A stretch of DNA of 64,000 bases from Comamonadaceae bacterium UBA4962 (GCA_002397315.1 DHAE01000016.1:1-64000); one strand, 5' to 3'; shown: positions 1 through 8,707, counted from the stretch's first letter. The notes: generated by a model from the sequence alone, not told the origin. A program made the numbers and translations.

Positions 1-179
1 CACCTTCGCTACCTGCCATCCTCGCAACCGCCTTCCGGCAGTTGCTGATCTTCAGTAGCGAAGCCCGCTAGTATAGCAACAAATTTCCGTGCGGCAACCT
101 TTTTCGCTCCGAAGCGAAGAAAATCGCACCGTCCCCTCTATCGGCTTCCCTGGCGGCCACCCTCTCCCCCTCTCTATAT
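1..179. other. Leader region upstream of uup
   Basis: No gene is supported here. The left end carries a 9-bp inverted repeat (cttcgctac at 4-12 and gtagcgaag at 55-63), which could be a hairpin or the tail of a feature cut by the window edge. The 60 bases before the uup start are pyrimidine-rich and contain no obvious Shine-Dalgarno sequence. A TAGTAT at 69-74 could be a -10 element, but no -35 lies at a standard distance. Confidence 0.3.
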
Positions 180-2069
180 ATGGCTCTCATCTCTCTCCTG
201 GATGCCCAGTTGGCCTTCGGCCACACGCCGCTGCTGGACCATGCCGACTTCTCTCTGGAGGCCGGCGAGCGCGTGGGCCTGATCGGCCGCAACGGAGCCG
301 GCAAGTCGTCGATGCTCAAGATCCTCGGTGGCCTGGCCCACCCGGACGATGGCGCCATGCACGTGCAGCAGGGTGTGCGCATCGCCTATGTGGCGCAGGA
401 GCCCCAGCTGGACGCCGACCACACGGTGTTCGAAGCGACGGCCGCGGGGATGGCGAACGTGGTGGCCCTGCGCGAGCGGTATGCGCACGCCACCGGCACC
501 GAACTCGACACGCTGCTGACCGAGATCGAGGCGGTGGACGGCTGGAACTGGGAACGCCGCGTGGAAGAGACGATGCAGCGGCTGCATCTGGACCCGCAGG
601 CCCGCATCGGCGCCCTGTCCGGCGGGCTGAAGAAGCGCGTGGCGCTGGCCCAGGCCCTGGTGGCGCGTCCGGACGTGCTGCTGCTGGACGAGCCGACCAA
701 CCACCTGGACGTCGATTCCATCGAATGGCTGGAGGAACTGCTGCTGGCCTTCCCAGGGAGCGTGGTCACCATCACCCACGACCGCGCCTTCCTGGACCGG
801 ATCTCCACGCGCATCGTCGAGCTGGACCGGGGCCGGTTGCTTTCCTACCCCGGCAACTTCGGGCAGTACGTGCTGCAGAAGGCGGAGCAAATGGCGCAGG
901 AAGCCGTGATCGCCGCCAAGGCGGACAAGCTGCTCGCCCAGGAGGAGGTGTGGATACGCAAGGGCGTGGAGGCGCGGCGCACGCGCAGCCAGAGCCGCAT
1001 CGGCCGGCTCGAAGCCCTGCGGGCGAGCCGCGCGGCACGGCGCGATGCCGTGGGCAGCGTGCGGATGGACATCGCGTCGGGATCGGCGTCGGGCTACCAG
1101 GGCAAGATCGTCGCGGAACTGGCCAACGTGACGAAGGCATTTGGCGAGAAGGCGATCGTGCAGGATTTCTCGGCCACGATCCTGCGGGGCGACAAGGTGG
1201 GGCTGGTGGGGCCGAACGGCGCCGGCAAGACCACGCTGCTGAAACTGATCCTCGGCGAGCTGGCGCCCGACAGCGGCACCGTGCGCCGCGGCGCCCATCT
1301 GGAAGTGGCGTATTTCGACCAGATGCGGCATGCGCTGGACCTCGACGCCACGCTGGAGGATTTCATCAGCCCGGGGAGCGAGTGGATCGAGATCGGCAAC
1401 CAGCGCAAGCACGTCAAGAGCTATCTCGGCGATTTCCTGTTCTCTCCAGCGCGTTCGCAGTCGCCCGTCCGGTCGCTTTCAGGGGGTGAGCGGAACCGGC
1501 TGTTGCTCGCGCGCCTGTTCGCGCGACCGGCGAATGTGCTGGTGCTGGACGAGCCCACCAACGATCTGGACATCGACACGCTGGATCTGCTGGAGGAACT
1601 GCTGCAGTCCTACGACGGTACCGTGTTCCTGGTGAGCCACGACCGCATGTTCCTGGACAACGTGGTGACCAGCACCATCGCCTACGAGGGCGACGCCCGG
1701 TGGCGGGAGTACGAAGGCGGCGTGCAGGACTGGCTGGTCCAGTCCCGGCGCGCCCGGGCGCTGGCGGCGACGCCCGCCAGGCCTGCGGCGCGGGAAGTGG
1801 AGAAGGAGGCAGCTGCGCCCGCTCCCGCAGCCCCGCGCAATGCGCCCACCAAGAAGAAGCTCAGTTACAAGGAGCAGCGCGAACTGGAGCAGTTGCCCGA
1901 GCGCATCGCCGCGCTGGAGGCGGAGCAGGCGGCCATCCGCGAAGAACTGGCGGACGGCACTCTGTATGTGCGCGACGGCGCTCAGGCCGCCGCGCTGCAT
2001 GCGCGGGAGGGGGAGATCGAGGACGAGCTCATGGCAGCGCTCGAGCGCTGGACCGAACTGTCGGAGTGA
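180..2069 (+). CDS. uup: ABC-F family ATPase (Uup-like)
   Basis: This is a soluble ABC-F protein of 629 residues with two nucleotide-binding domains and no membrane segments. Domain 1 has Walker A near residues 36-43 (GRNGAGKS), an LSGG signature near 146 and Walker B LLLDEPTNHLD near 170. Domain 2 has Walker A near 341, LSGGERNR near 434 and Walker B near 452. The last 75 or so residues are charged and probably form the coiled-coil DNA-binding tail typical of Uup. Uup proteins are known to act on ribosomes or on branched DNA and to limit precise transposon excision. The start is the only in-frame ATG that gives the conserved N-terminus, although no ribosome-binding site is visible. It is convergent with cheB and not part of the motility regulon. 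Confidence 0.93.
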   Translation: MALISLLDAQLAFGHTPLLDHADFSLEAGERVGLIGRNGAGKSSMLKILGGLAHPDDGAMHVQQGVRIAYVAQEPQLDADHTVFEATAAGMANVVALRERYAHATGTELDTLLTEIEAVDGWNWERRVEETMQRLHLDPQARIGALSGGLKKRVALAQALVARPDVLLLDEPTNHLDVDSIEWLEELLLAFPGSVVTITHDRAFLDRISTRIVELDRGRLLSYPGNFGQYVLQKAEQMAQEAVIAAKADKLLAQEEVWIRKGVEARRTRSQSRIGRLEALRASRAARRDAVGSVRMDIASGSASGYQGKIVAELANVTKAFGEKAIVQDFSATILRGDKVGLVGPNGAGKTTLLKLILGELAPDSGTVRRGAHLEVAYFDQMRHALDLDATLEDFISPGSEWIEIGNQRKHVKSYLGDFLFSPARSQSPVRSLSGGERNRLLLARLFARPANVLVLDEPTNDLDIDTLDLLEELLQSYDGTVFLVSHDRMFLDNVVTSTIAYEGDARWREYEGGVQDWLVQSRRARALAATPARPAAREVEKEAAAPAPAAPRNAPTKKKLSYKEQRELEQLPERIAALEAEQAAIREELADGTLYVRDGAQAAALHAREGEIEDELMAALERWTELSE

Positions 2070-2175
2070 TGCGCTCGGCCGGTCGGGCCCGCCCGCAGGC
2101 TGGCGCCGGACGGACGCCGGCCCGTTCAGGAAAGCCGACGGCCCGACCCGTTCGCCCGGCCTCTTTTCCCGCGCC

Positions 2176-3276
2176 TCAGATGCGGTGGTGCAGCCGGTCG
2201 GTCGCTCCGCGCAGGCGGGTGATGAGCGCGGGGGCGATCTGCGTGAGCGGCAGCACTTCGTCTGCGGCGCCGTGCGCGATCGCTTCGCGGGGCATGCCGA
2301 ACACGATGCAGCTGGCTTCGTCCTGCACGTAGTTGTAGCTGCCGGCGTCCTTCATTTCGCGCATGGCGGCGGCGCCGTCGTTGCCCATGCCGGTGAGCAT
2401 GACGCCGAAGGCGTTCTTGCCGACCACGGCGGCGGCGGACTTGAAGAGCACTTCCACCGAGGGCTTGTGGCGGTTCACGGGCGGGCCGTCGTCCACCACG
2501 GCGACGTAGTTGGCGCCACTGCGGGCGACGTGGAACTGCTTGCCACCGGGGGCGATGTAGGCGTGGCCGGGCAGGATGCGCTCGCCGTTCGACGCTTCCT
2601 TGACGGTGATCTGGCACAGGCCGTTGAGGCGGGCCGCGAAGCTCGTCGTGAAGCCGGGGGGCATGTGCTGCGTGATCACGATGGCGGGCGAGTCGGCCGG
2701 CATCTGCACCAGCACCTCGCGGATGGCCTCGGTACCGCCGGTGGAGGCACCGATGCAGATGAGCTTTTCGGTCGAGATGCGACCCAGCAGCGTGGCCGCG
2801 GGCGCGATCGGGGCGGCGGAACCCGGCTGTGCGGGCCGGTCCGCGGGCCGCGGGGCCGGGGCCCGGCGGACCTGGGCCACCGCAGCGACGCGGATCTTGT
2901 CGACGATCTGGGTGGCGAGTTCATTGAGCCCGCTCGACAGTCCCACGCGCGGCTTGGCGACGAAATCCACCGCGCCGAGTTCGAGCGCCTTCATGGTGAC
3001 TTCGGCGCCCCGCTCGGTCAGCGTGGAGATCATCACGACGGGCATGGGCCGCAGCCGCATGAGCCGGCCCAGGAAGTCGATGCCGTCCATGCGCGGCATT
3101 TCGACGTCCAGCGTGATCACGTCCGGGTCCTTCTCGCGGATCATCTCCCGGGCGATGAGCGGGTCGTTGGCCGTCCCGATGCATTCCATGTCGTGCTGCC
3201 GGTTGATGATTTCCGACAGCAGGCTGCGCACCAGCGCGGAATCATCCACCACGATCACACGGATCTTCCTGCTCAT
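2176..3276 (-). CDS. cheB: Chemotaxis protein-glutamate methylesterase CheB
   Basis: CheB removes methyl groups from, and deamidates, chemoreceptors when phosphorylated by CheA, giving adaptation. The 366 residues comprise an N-terminal receiver domain (acidic pair 11-12, phosphoacceptor Asp57, Lys108), a proline/alanine-rich linker around 138-160 and a C-terminal esterase domain. The catalytic triad is readable as Ser178 (GASTGGT), His204 (TQHMPPGF) and Asp300 (LTGMGNDG). The spacings of 26 and 96 residues equal those of the E. coli enzyme (164, 190, 286). It is the last gene of the leftward che operon, 19 bp after cheD. Confidence 0.97.
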   Translation of the reverse strand: MSRKIRVIVVDDSALVRSLLSEIINRQHDMECIGTANDPLIAREMIREKDPDVITLDVEMPRMDGIDFLGRLMRLRPMPVVMISTLTERGAEVTMKALELGAVDFVAKPRVGLSSGLNELATQIVDKIRVAAVAQVRRAPAPRPADRPAQPGSAAPIAPAATLLGRISTEKLICIGASTGGTEAIREVLVQMPADSPAIVITQHMPPGFTTSFAARLNGLCQITVKEASNGERILPGHAYIAPGGKQFHVARSGANYVAVVDDGPPVNRHKPSVEVLFKSAAAVVGKNAFGVMLTGMGNDGAAAMREMKDAGSYNYVQDEASCIVFGMPREAIAHGAADEVLPLTQIAPALITRLRGATDRLHHRI

Positions 3277-3295
3277 TCCCTCTGGTCCTTCTCAA

Positions 3296-4060
3296 TCAAA
3301 ACAGATCCACCGACCCGCCGGCCGTGGCCTTCGCCACGGTGGCCGCATTGCCCTTGACGTCCTGGGCGACGAGCGCTTCCGGATGGGCATGGGCCAGACG
3401 CTTGACCATGGCCTTGCCCGTCACGGGAAAGAACACCACTTTACGCGGATAAATATCGAGCACGTCCTCGGACACGATGGGAATCCGTTCGGTCTGCAGG
3501 TAGTTCATCACAAAGCTGGTGTTCCGCTCGCCGACGTTCATGGTGGTGAAGTTGTGCATCACCTGCCCGCCGCCGAACACCTTGGCCTGCAGGGACTCCC
3601 GGCGCGCGCCGAGCTTCAGCATCTCGTTGATCAGCAGTTCCATCGCGTAGGAGCCGTAGCGGCCGGACACGTCGTTGGAGTCTCCGTCGGGCAGCATGAA
3701 GTGGTTCATGCCGCCGATGCGGCTGCGGCTGTCCCAGAGGCATGCGGCGATGCAGGAGCCCAGCACCGTCATGATGACCAGGTTTTCGTCCGAGACGAAG
3801 TATTCGCCCGGGAGCACCTTGACGGCATTGTGCTGGAAGTGGTGGTCGAAGAAGAAGAACGAGGCTTCGCCGGGACGGCGGCTGCGCCCCTTGAGTTCCT
3901 GCAGCGTCGACTGCTTGGCGGCGCCGGCGGGAGCGCTCGAGTAGATGTCGGCACTGAGGGGGGCGATGCGCGGGGCCTGGCGCCGCTCGACCCCGTCGAA
4001 TGCCGGGGCAGAGGCTGAAGCGCCAGACGCGAAGGGGGAGCCGGGGCGGTGTTGGGTCAT
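3296..4060 (-). CDS. cheD: Chemoreceptor glutamine deamidase CheD
   Basis: CheD deamidates receptor glutamines and, in some bacteria, partners with CheC. The protein has 254 residues, longer than the usual 150-200 because of a roughly 70-residue Ser/Ala/Pro-rich N-terminal extension. The catalytic core shows Cys103 in TVLGSCIAACLWD and His120 in GGMNHFMLPD, with the 17-residue spacing seen in characterised CheD proteins. The protein ends in GGSVDLF, a tail very like the GSIDLF end of the CheZ-like protein encoded at the head of the same operon. It lies between cheR and cheB. Confidence 0.95.
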   Translation of the reverse strand: MTQHRPGSPFASGASASAPAFDGVERRQAPRIAPLSADIYSSAPAGAAKQSTLQELKGRSRRPGEASFFFFDHHFQHNAVKVLPGEYFVSDENLVIMTVLGSCIAACLWDSRSRIGGMNHFMLPDGDSNDVSGRYGSYAMELLINEMLKLGARRESLQAKVFGGGQVMHNFTTMNVGERNTSFVMNYLQTERIPIVSEDVLDIYPRKVVFFPVTGKAMVKRLAHAHPEALVAQDVKGNAATVAKATAGGSVDLF

Positions 4061-4085
4061 GGGGGGCTTCTTGCGGAAGGCGGCG

Positions 4086-4973
4086 CTATCGGCGCTCGTA
4101 CACGGTCTTGCCGCGCAGATTGAAGAGATCGCGGGACTCGCTGAAATTTTCCGCGTGGCCGACGAACAGCATGCCGCCCGGCTTGAGGACGCGGTGGATC
4201 TTCTCCAGCACGCGGCGCTGCGTGGGCGCGTCGAAATAGATCATCACGTTGCGGCAGAACACCACGTCGAACGGCTCGCGGAAGGGCCAGTCGTCGCGGA
4301 TCAGGTTGACGCTCATGAATTCGATGGCGCGCCGCAGTTCGGGCTTGACGCGCGCCAGTCCCGCGTTGGGCCCTTTGCCGCGCAGGAAGAACTTCTGCAG
4401 CCGCTCCGGGCTCAGGCCCTTGACGCCGTCCATGCGGTAGACGCCTTCGGATGCGGTGGCCAGCACGCGGGAGTCGATGTCGCTCGCGGTGAGCTTGAAC
4501 GGGGCATTGGCGCCGAGGGATTCGATCGCGGTCATGACGATCGAATAGGGCTCCTCTCCCGTGGAAGCGGCGTTGCACCAGACGCTCCAGGGCCCGGAGG
4601 GACGGGAGCGCAGCAGGCTCGACAGGATCTCGAAGTGGTGCTGTTCGCGGAAGAACGCCGTGAGGTTGGTGGTCAGGGCGTTGACGAATTCCTGCCACTC
4701 GGGGCCGTCGTGGGTCTCCAGCCAGCCGAGATAGTCGTGGAAGCTGGTATGGCCCGTCTCGCGCAGGCGCCGCGACAGGCGGCTGTAGACCATGGCGTGC
4801 TTGCCGTCGTGCAGGCTGATGCCCGCGCGCTGGTAGATCAGGCCCTGCACGCGGGAGAAGTCCGCGTTCGTCCAGACGAATTCACGCCCCTGGGCCAGCG
4901 GCCCCGACGAGGGAGCGTCGGCGGGGTCAGGCATGCCGCGCGGGGGAACGGAAGAGGAGGAGGTCTGGCGCAT
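4086..4973 (-). CDS. cheR: Chemotaxis protein methyltransferase CheR
   Basis: CheR transfers methyl groups from S-adenosylmethionine to receptor glutamates. The 295 residues include a roughly 30-residue Ser/Pro-rich start, the helical CheR_N domain with the conserved TTNLTAFFRE stretch (102-110), and a Rossmann methyltransferase core with AASTGEEPYS (135-144) and CRNVMIYFD near 240. The cheR-cheW gap of 123 bp is the largest in the operon and carries a strong palindrome. No pentapeptide-binding insertion or TPR is evident. Confidence 0.96.
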   Translation of the reverse strand: MRQTSSSSVPPRGMPDPADAPSSGPLAQGREFVWTNADFSRVQGLIYQRAGISLHDGKHAMVYSRLSRRLRETGHTSFHDYLGWLETHDGPEWQEFVNALTTNLTAFFREQHHFEILSSLLRSRPSGPWSVWCNAASTGEEPYSIVMTAIESLGANAPFKLTASDIDSRVLATASEGVYRMDGVKGLSPERLQKFFLRGKGPNAGLARVKPELRRAIEFMSVNLIRDDWPFREPFDVVFCRNVMIYFDAPTQRRVLEKIHRVLKPGGMLFVGHAENFSESRDLFNLRGKTVYERR

Positions 4974-5009
4974 GTTCGATTCGATTCAATTCCGCATCTT
5001 CTTCTAGGG

Positions 5010-5025
5010 CCGGCCCGCGGGCCGG
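5010..5025. repeat. 16-bp perfect palindrome in the cheR-cheW spacer
   Basis: CCGGCCCGCGGGCCGG is fully self-complementary and would form a very stable RNA hairpin in the che transcript. It has no T-run after it on either strand, so a classical terminator is unlikely. A second, weaker stem (agggcc at 5061-5066 with ggccct at 5080-5085) lies just upstream in the transcript. The pair might mark an mRNA processing or stabilising site between cheW and cheR. Confidence 0.4.
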
Positions 5026-5096
5026 GGGAACGCCGATCCCCATACCGCAATTCCGCTGGAAGGGCCCTGTCTCTGTCTCGGCCCTGCCCGCGAAAA

Positions 5097-5597
5097 TCAG
5101 TCGTTGCCCGATATCAGGCCCATGTCCGGGCTGGACATGAGCTTCTCGATGTCGAGGAGGATGAGCATCCGCTCGCCCACCGAGCCGAGCCCCACGATGC
5201 AGCTGCTGTCGATGGAGCTTTCGATGTCGGGTGCCAGGCGGATCTGGTCGGACGTGAGTTCCATGACGTCGCTCACGGAGTCGACCACGATGCCCACGAC
5301 CCGGTTGCGCAGGTTCAGGATGATCACCACCGTGAAACTGTTGTATTCGGCCTTGGAGCAGTCGAACTTGAGCCGCATGTCGACGATCGGGACGATCGTG
5401 CCGCGCAGGTTCGTGACGCCCTTGATGAATTCGGGGGCGTTGGCGATGCGGGTCGGGGGTTCGTACCCCCGGATTTCCTGCACCTTGAGGATGTCGATGC
5501 CGTACTCCTCCTGGTCCAGGCGGAAGGTCAGGTATTCGCGGGCGCCGGCCATTCCGGCACCGGCCGCCTCGTTCGTCTTTTCAATCACGGTCGCCAT
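5097..5597 (-). CDS. cheW: Chemotaxis coupling protein CheW
   Basis: CheW is a 166-residue SH3-like scaffold that couples receptors to the CheA kinase. The sequence reads as a canonical CheW domain, starting near residue 20 with EYLTFRLDQEEYGIDILKV and continuing through GVTNLRGTIVPIVDMRLKF and GIVVDSVSDVMEL. There are about 18 extra residues at the N-terminus. It sits 35 bp downstream of cheA in the operon. No receptor gene accompanies it anywhere in the window. Confidence 0.96.
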   Translation of the reverse strand: MATVIEKTNEAAGAGMAGAREYLTFRLDQEEYGIDILKVQEIRGYEPPTRIANAPEFIKGVTNLRGTIVPIVDMRLKFDCSKAEYNSFTVVIILNLRNRVVGIVVDSVSDVMELTSDQIRLAPDIESSIDSSCIVGLGSVGERMLILLDIEKLMSSPDMGLISGND

Positions 5598-5632
5598 GGG
5601 AAAGCTCCTTCAGTCTGCACAGCGGCGTAGGT

Positions 5633-7810
5633 TCAGTGGCGCACCCGGCGGACGAGTGCACCCGTGTCGAGGATCAGGGCCACGGTGCCGTCGCCCAGGA
5701 TGGTGGCGCCGGACACGTTGGGCACCTTGCGGTAATTGGTTTCGAGGTTCTTGACCACGACCTGGTGCTGTCCGAGCAGCTCGTCCACCAGCAGGGCCAC
5801 CCGGCTGCCGTCGGCTTCGACGACCACCATGATGTTGCTGGACTTGGTCTGGTCGATGCGCGGCACCTGGAAGGTCTTCTCCAGCGCGATGACGGGCATG
5901 TACTCGTCACGCACCTTGACCAGCTGCGAGCCCTGGGCCACGGTGTTGACGTCGTCCGAGTTGACCTGGAAGGACTCCACGACCGAGGACAGGGGCAGGA
6001 TGTAGACCTCTTCGCCGACGCCCACGGACATGCCGTCCATGATGGCCAGCGTGAGCGGCAGCCGCACCGACACGCGCATGCCGTAGCCCTCGGCGGAGTC
6101 GATCTCGACCGAGCCGTTGAGCGCGGCGATGTTCTTCTTGACCACGTCCATGCCCACGCCGCGGCCGGACACGTCGGTGACCTCGTCGGCGGTGGAGAAG
6201 CCCGGGGCGAAGATGAGGCCCCAGACGTCCGCATCGCTCATCTGGTCGGAGACGTCGAGGCCGCGCTCGCGCGCCTTGCGCAGGATCTTCTCGCGCGAGA
6301 GGCCGCGGCCGTCGTCGCGCACCTCGATGACGATCGAGCCGCCCTGGTGGGAGGCCGAGAGCGTGATGGTGCCGTGCTCGGGCTTGCCCGCGGCCAGGCG
6401 GTCCGCCGGCATCTCGATGCCGTGGTCGCAGCTGTTGCGCACGAGGTGGGTCAGCGGATCGGTGATCTTCTCGACCAGGCTCTTGTCGAGCTCGGTCGCT
6501 TCGCCCAGGGTGACGAGGTCCACCTTCTTGCCCAGCTTGTTGGCCAGGTCGCGCAGCATGCGGGGGAACCGGCTGAACACGATCGACATGGGAATCATGC
6601 GGATCGACATCACCGATTCCTGCAGATCGCGCGTGTTGCGGTCGAGGTCGGCCAGGCCCGCCAGCAGCTGCTGGTAGACGGCGCCGTCGAGGCCGCGGCT
6701 GTTCTGCGCCAGCATGGCCTGGGTGATGACGAGTTCGCCCACCAGGTTGATGAGCTGGTCCACCTTGTTCACCGCCACGCGGATCGTGGTGGATTCCATC
6801 TGCGCCTGGCTCACGGCCTTGGGCTCGGCGGTGCGTGCACCCGTGGACGGCTTGGAGGCGGAAGCGTCCGTGCCGCCGGCCACCGCGGAAGGTGCGGCGT
6901 CGGAGCGCTCGCCGGGCATGCCGGGCGCGCCGGCGAAGAAGCCGTAAGAAGCCTCGAGCGCGCCCTGGGGTGCGGACGGTGCCGCCGCCACGCCCTCGGC
7001 CTCCTGCGCCGCGGGCTCGGTTGCAGCGCCGGCGGCGCTGATGCGCACCTGCTCCTTGGAGACGTGGAAGGCGAACAGGTCGAGCAGGTCGTCGTCGGTG
7101 GACGTGGTTTCGACCGCGAAGGCGCGCACGTCGGGCCGGTCGGAGGGCAGGTCCTGGATGGTGCCGAGGCCAGGGATGTCCCGGAAGAGATCCTTGACGG
7201 CATCCGCCTGCTCGCGCCGCTCGACGGGCCCGATGCGGATTTCCAGCGAGCGCGTGACGCCGGGCGCGGAGGCCGCCGGGGCAGGTGCCGGAGCAGGTGC
7301 GGACACGGGGGCCGGAGCCGGTGCTGCCGCCGGAGCGGGTGCAGGTGCGGGGGTGGGCGCCGGAGCCGGCGAGCCGACGGCTGCCGGCACGACGCCTGCG
7401 GCCAGTTCGCTGATGCGCCGCACGAGATCGCCCGTGGACACGGCCTCGCCCTGCCCGCCGGCCTGATGGCGGGCCAGCAGGCTGCGGGAGGCGTCGGCGG
7501 ATTCGAGCAGCACGTCGACCATCTGCGGGATGGGTTGGAGTTCGTGCCGGCGCAGGCGGTCCAGCAGCGATTCCATCTGGTGCGTCAGTTCGGCCACGTC
7601 GGAGAAGCCGAACGTGGCGGCGCCGCCCTTGATGGAGTGGGCGCAGCGGAAGATGCCGTTGAGCTCTTCGTCGTTGGCCGCGCTCAGGTCCAGGTCGAGC
7701 AGCATGTGCTCCATCTGGTCGAGGTTCTCGCCCGCCTCTTCGAAGAAGATCTGGTAGAACTGGCTGAGGTCGAAATCGCTGCCCGCGCCTTCTTGGTAAT
7801 TTTCGGCCAT
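5633..7810 (-). CDS. cheA: Chemotaxis histidine kinase CheA
   Basis: CheA is the receptor-controlled kinase that phosphorylates CheY and CheB. The 725 residues contain an N-terminal HPt domain with phospho-accepting His58 (CAHSIKGGAATFGF), a Pro/Ala-rich low-complexity linker at about 142-184, a P2-like CheY/CheB-binding segment, a second Ala-rich linker, the P3 dimerisation helices (NKVDQLINLVGELVI), the ATPase domain with HLVRNSCDHGIE and DDGRGLSREK, and a C-terminal CheW-like domain ending near GALVRRVRH. All kinase motifs look intact. It is preceded by cheY and followed by cheW in one leftward operon. Confidence 0.97.
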   Translation of the reverse strand: MAENYQEGAGSDFDLSQFYQIFFEEAGENLDQMEHMLLDLDLSAANDEELNGIFRCAHSIKGGAATFGFSDVAELTHQMESLLDRLRRHELQPIPQMVDVLLESADASRSLLARHQAGGQGEAVSTGDLVRRISELAAGVVPAAVGSPAPAPTPAPAPAPAAAPAPAPVSAPAPAPAPAASAPGVTRSLEIRIGPVERREQADAVKDLFRDIPGLGTIQDLPSDRPDVRAFAVETTSTDDDLLDLFAFHVSKEQVRISAAGAATEPAAQEAEGVAAAPSAPQGALEASYGFFAGAPGMPGERSDAAPSAVAGGTDASASKPSTGARTAEPKAVSQAQMESTTIRVAVNKVDQLINLVGELVITQAMLAQNSRGLDGAVYQQLLAGLADLDRNTRDLQESVMSIRMIPMSIVFSRFPRMLRDLANKLGKKVDLVTLGEATELDKSLVEKITDPLTHLVRNSCDHGIEMPADRLAAGKPEHGTITLSASHQGGSIVIEVRDDGRGLSREKILRKARERGLDVSDQMSDADVWGLIFAPGFSTADEVTDVSGRGVGMDVVKKNIAALNGSVEIDSAEGYGMRVSVRLPLTLAIMDGMSVGVGEEVYILPLSSVVESFQVNSDDVNTVAQGSQLVKVRDEYMPVIALEKTFQVPRIDQTKSSNIMVVVEADGSRVALLVDELLGQHQVVVKNLETNYRKVPNVSGATILGDGTVALILDTGALVRRVRH

Positions 7811-7847
7811 GGATGGCTCTCCGTATGCTGGTGGATGACGCGGTGGC

Positions 7848-8210
7848 TCAGCGGATGACCTTCTGGATGACTTCGATCAGGCGGTTGGGGTCGAAGGGCT
7901 TCACGAGCCAGCCCGTGGCGCCCGCACTGCGGCCGGCCTGCTTCATCTGGTCGCTCGACTCGGTCGTGAGGATCAGGATGGGAATGGTCTTGAAGCGCGG
8001 GTGCTCGCGCAGCTTGCGCGTGAGGCCGATGCCGTCGAGCCGCGGCATGTTCTGGTCGGCGAGGACCAGTTGGATGTCGTGGGTTTCCGCCTTTTCCAGG
8101 GCGTCCTGGCCGTCCACGGCCTCCACCACATGGTAGCCGGCGCCCGTCAACGTGAAGGACACCATCTTGCGCATGGAGGGCGAGTCATCAACGGCGAGGA
8201 TCGATTGCAT
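7848..8210 (-). CDS. cheY: Single-domain response regulator CheY (operon copy)
   Basis: This is a stand-alone receiver of 120 residues starting MQSILAVDDS. The active site shows Asp8-Asp9, phosphoacceptor Asp52 (LADQNMPRLDG), Thr82/83 and Lys104 (GWLVKPF). The frame is open upstream for another 63 residues, but that extension has no receiver homology, so the ATG at 8210 is the start. It differs clearly from the E. coli-type CheY encoded at 39572. It is closer to the receivers found next to cheA in many environmental bacteria and may act as a phosphate sink or on a different target. It is flanked by a CheZ-like gene and cheA. Confidence 0.94.
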   Translation of the reverse strand: MQSILAVDDSPSMRKMVSFTLTGAGYHVVEAVDGQDALEKAETHDIQLVLADQNMPRLDGIGLTRKLREHPRFKTIPILILTTESSDQMKQAGRSAGATGWLVKPFDPNRLIEVIQKVIR

Positions 8211-8260
8211 GTAGGGCTCCAACTCACTTGAATATATAAGGTAACCAGACGGGGCGAAGG

Positions 8261-8707
8261 TCAGAACAGGTCGATGGAACCGGCGTCCATCTCGCTTTGC
8301 GTGACCGGATTGGGCCGGTCGGGCGCCATCTCGGCGAACGGCGCGGCCTCTTCGCCGTCGTCCGATCCCATGGCCTCGGAAGCCAGCCTGAATGCACAAC
8401 CCTGGAGCACCTTCGTGGTGTGCCAGATCAGTTGGGAGGCCATGTCCTGGAACTGCAGTTCGGTGACGGCGCTGCGCAACGCGGTGCGCAGCGCCTGCAG
8501 TTCCGGCGCGCCCTGCACGAGCTCGTCGGTCAGCGCACGGTTGGCTTCGCCGAAGCGGTCGAGGAGGTTGTCGGTGGCATGGCTGAGCAGCCCTTCCAGG
8601 CGGTGCAGATCGCGCATGACGACGAGCAGGGAGTCCTGGAGTTCGGCCGCCACCATGACAGGGAGCTGGACTCCTGGCTCATCGGGGCCTGTTAGCGTAG
8701 ATTGCAT
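8261..8707 (-). CDS. CheZ-like protein, first gene of the che operon
   Basis: I do not recognise this 148-residue protein as a named family member by overall sequence. It is mostly helical. Residues 84-93 read LQFQDMASQL, with an Asp88-x3-Gln92 pattern that matches the catalytic Asp-x3-Gln of CheZ phosphatases (DLTGQ in the CheZ at 39961). It ends in AGSIDLF, and CheZ proteins also use a C-terminal peptide to bind CheY. Its position directly before cheY, 50 bp away, fits a dephosphorylating or CheY-binding role. This is inference. It could instead be a structural adaptor. A -10-like ACCGAAAA lies upstream on the minus strand (8752-8759), without a recognisable sigma-28 -35. Confidence 0.7.
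   Translation of the reverse strand: MQSTLTGPDEPGVQLPVMVAAELQDSLLVVMRDLHRLEGLLSHATDNLLDRFGEANRALTDELVQGAPELQALRTALRSAVTELQFQDMASQLIWHTTKVLQGCAFRLASEAMGSDDGEEAAPFAEMAPDRPNPVTQSEMDAGSIDLF

Noticed and set aside
2070..2175. Terminator in the uup-cheB convergent gap
   Set aside because: ggtcgggcc (2081-2089) and ggcccgacc (2140-2148) are complementary but 50 bases apart, and the only T-run (cctctttt) lies 13 or more bases beyond. The evidence is too weak to list as a feature.
3296..8707. S-[IV]-D-L-F tails as beta-clamp-binding motifs
   Set aside because: The clamp motif is QL[SD]LF, and both tails lack the leading Gln and Leu. A chemotaxis partner is more plausible for CheD and the CheZ-like protein.
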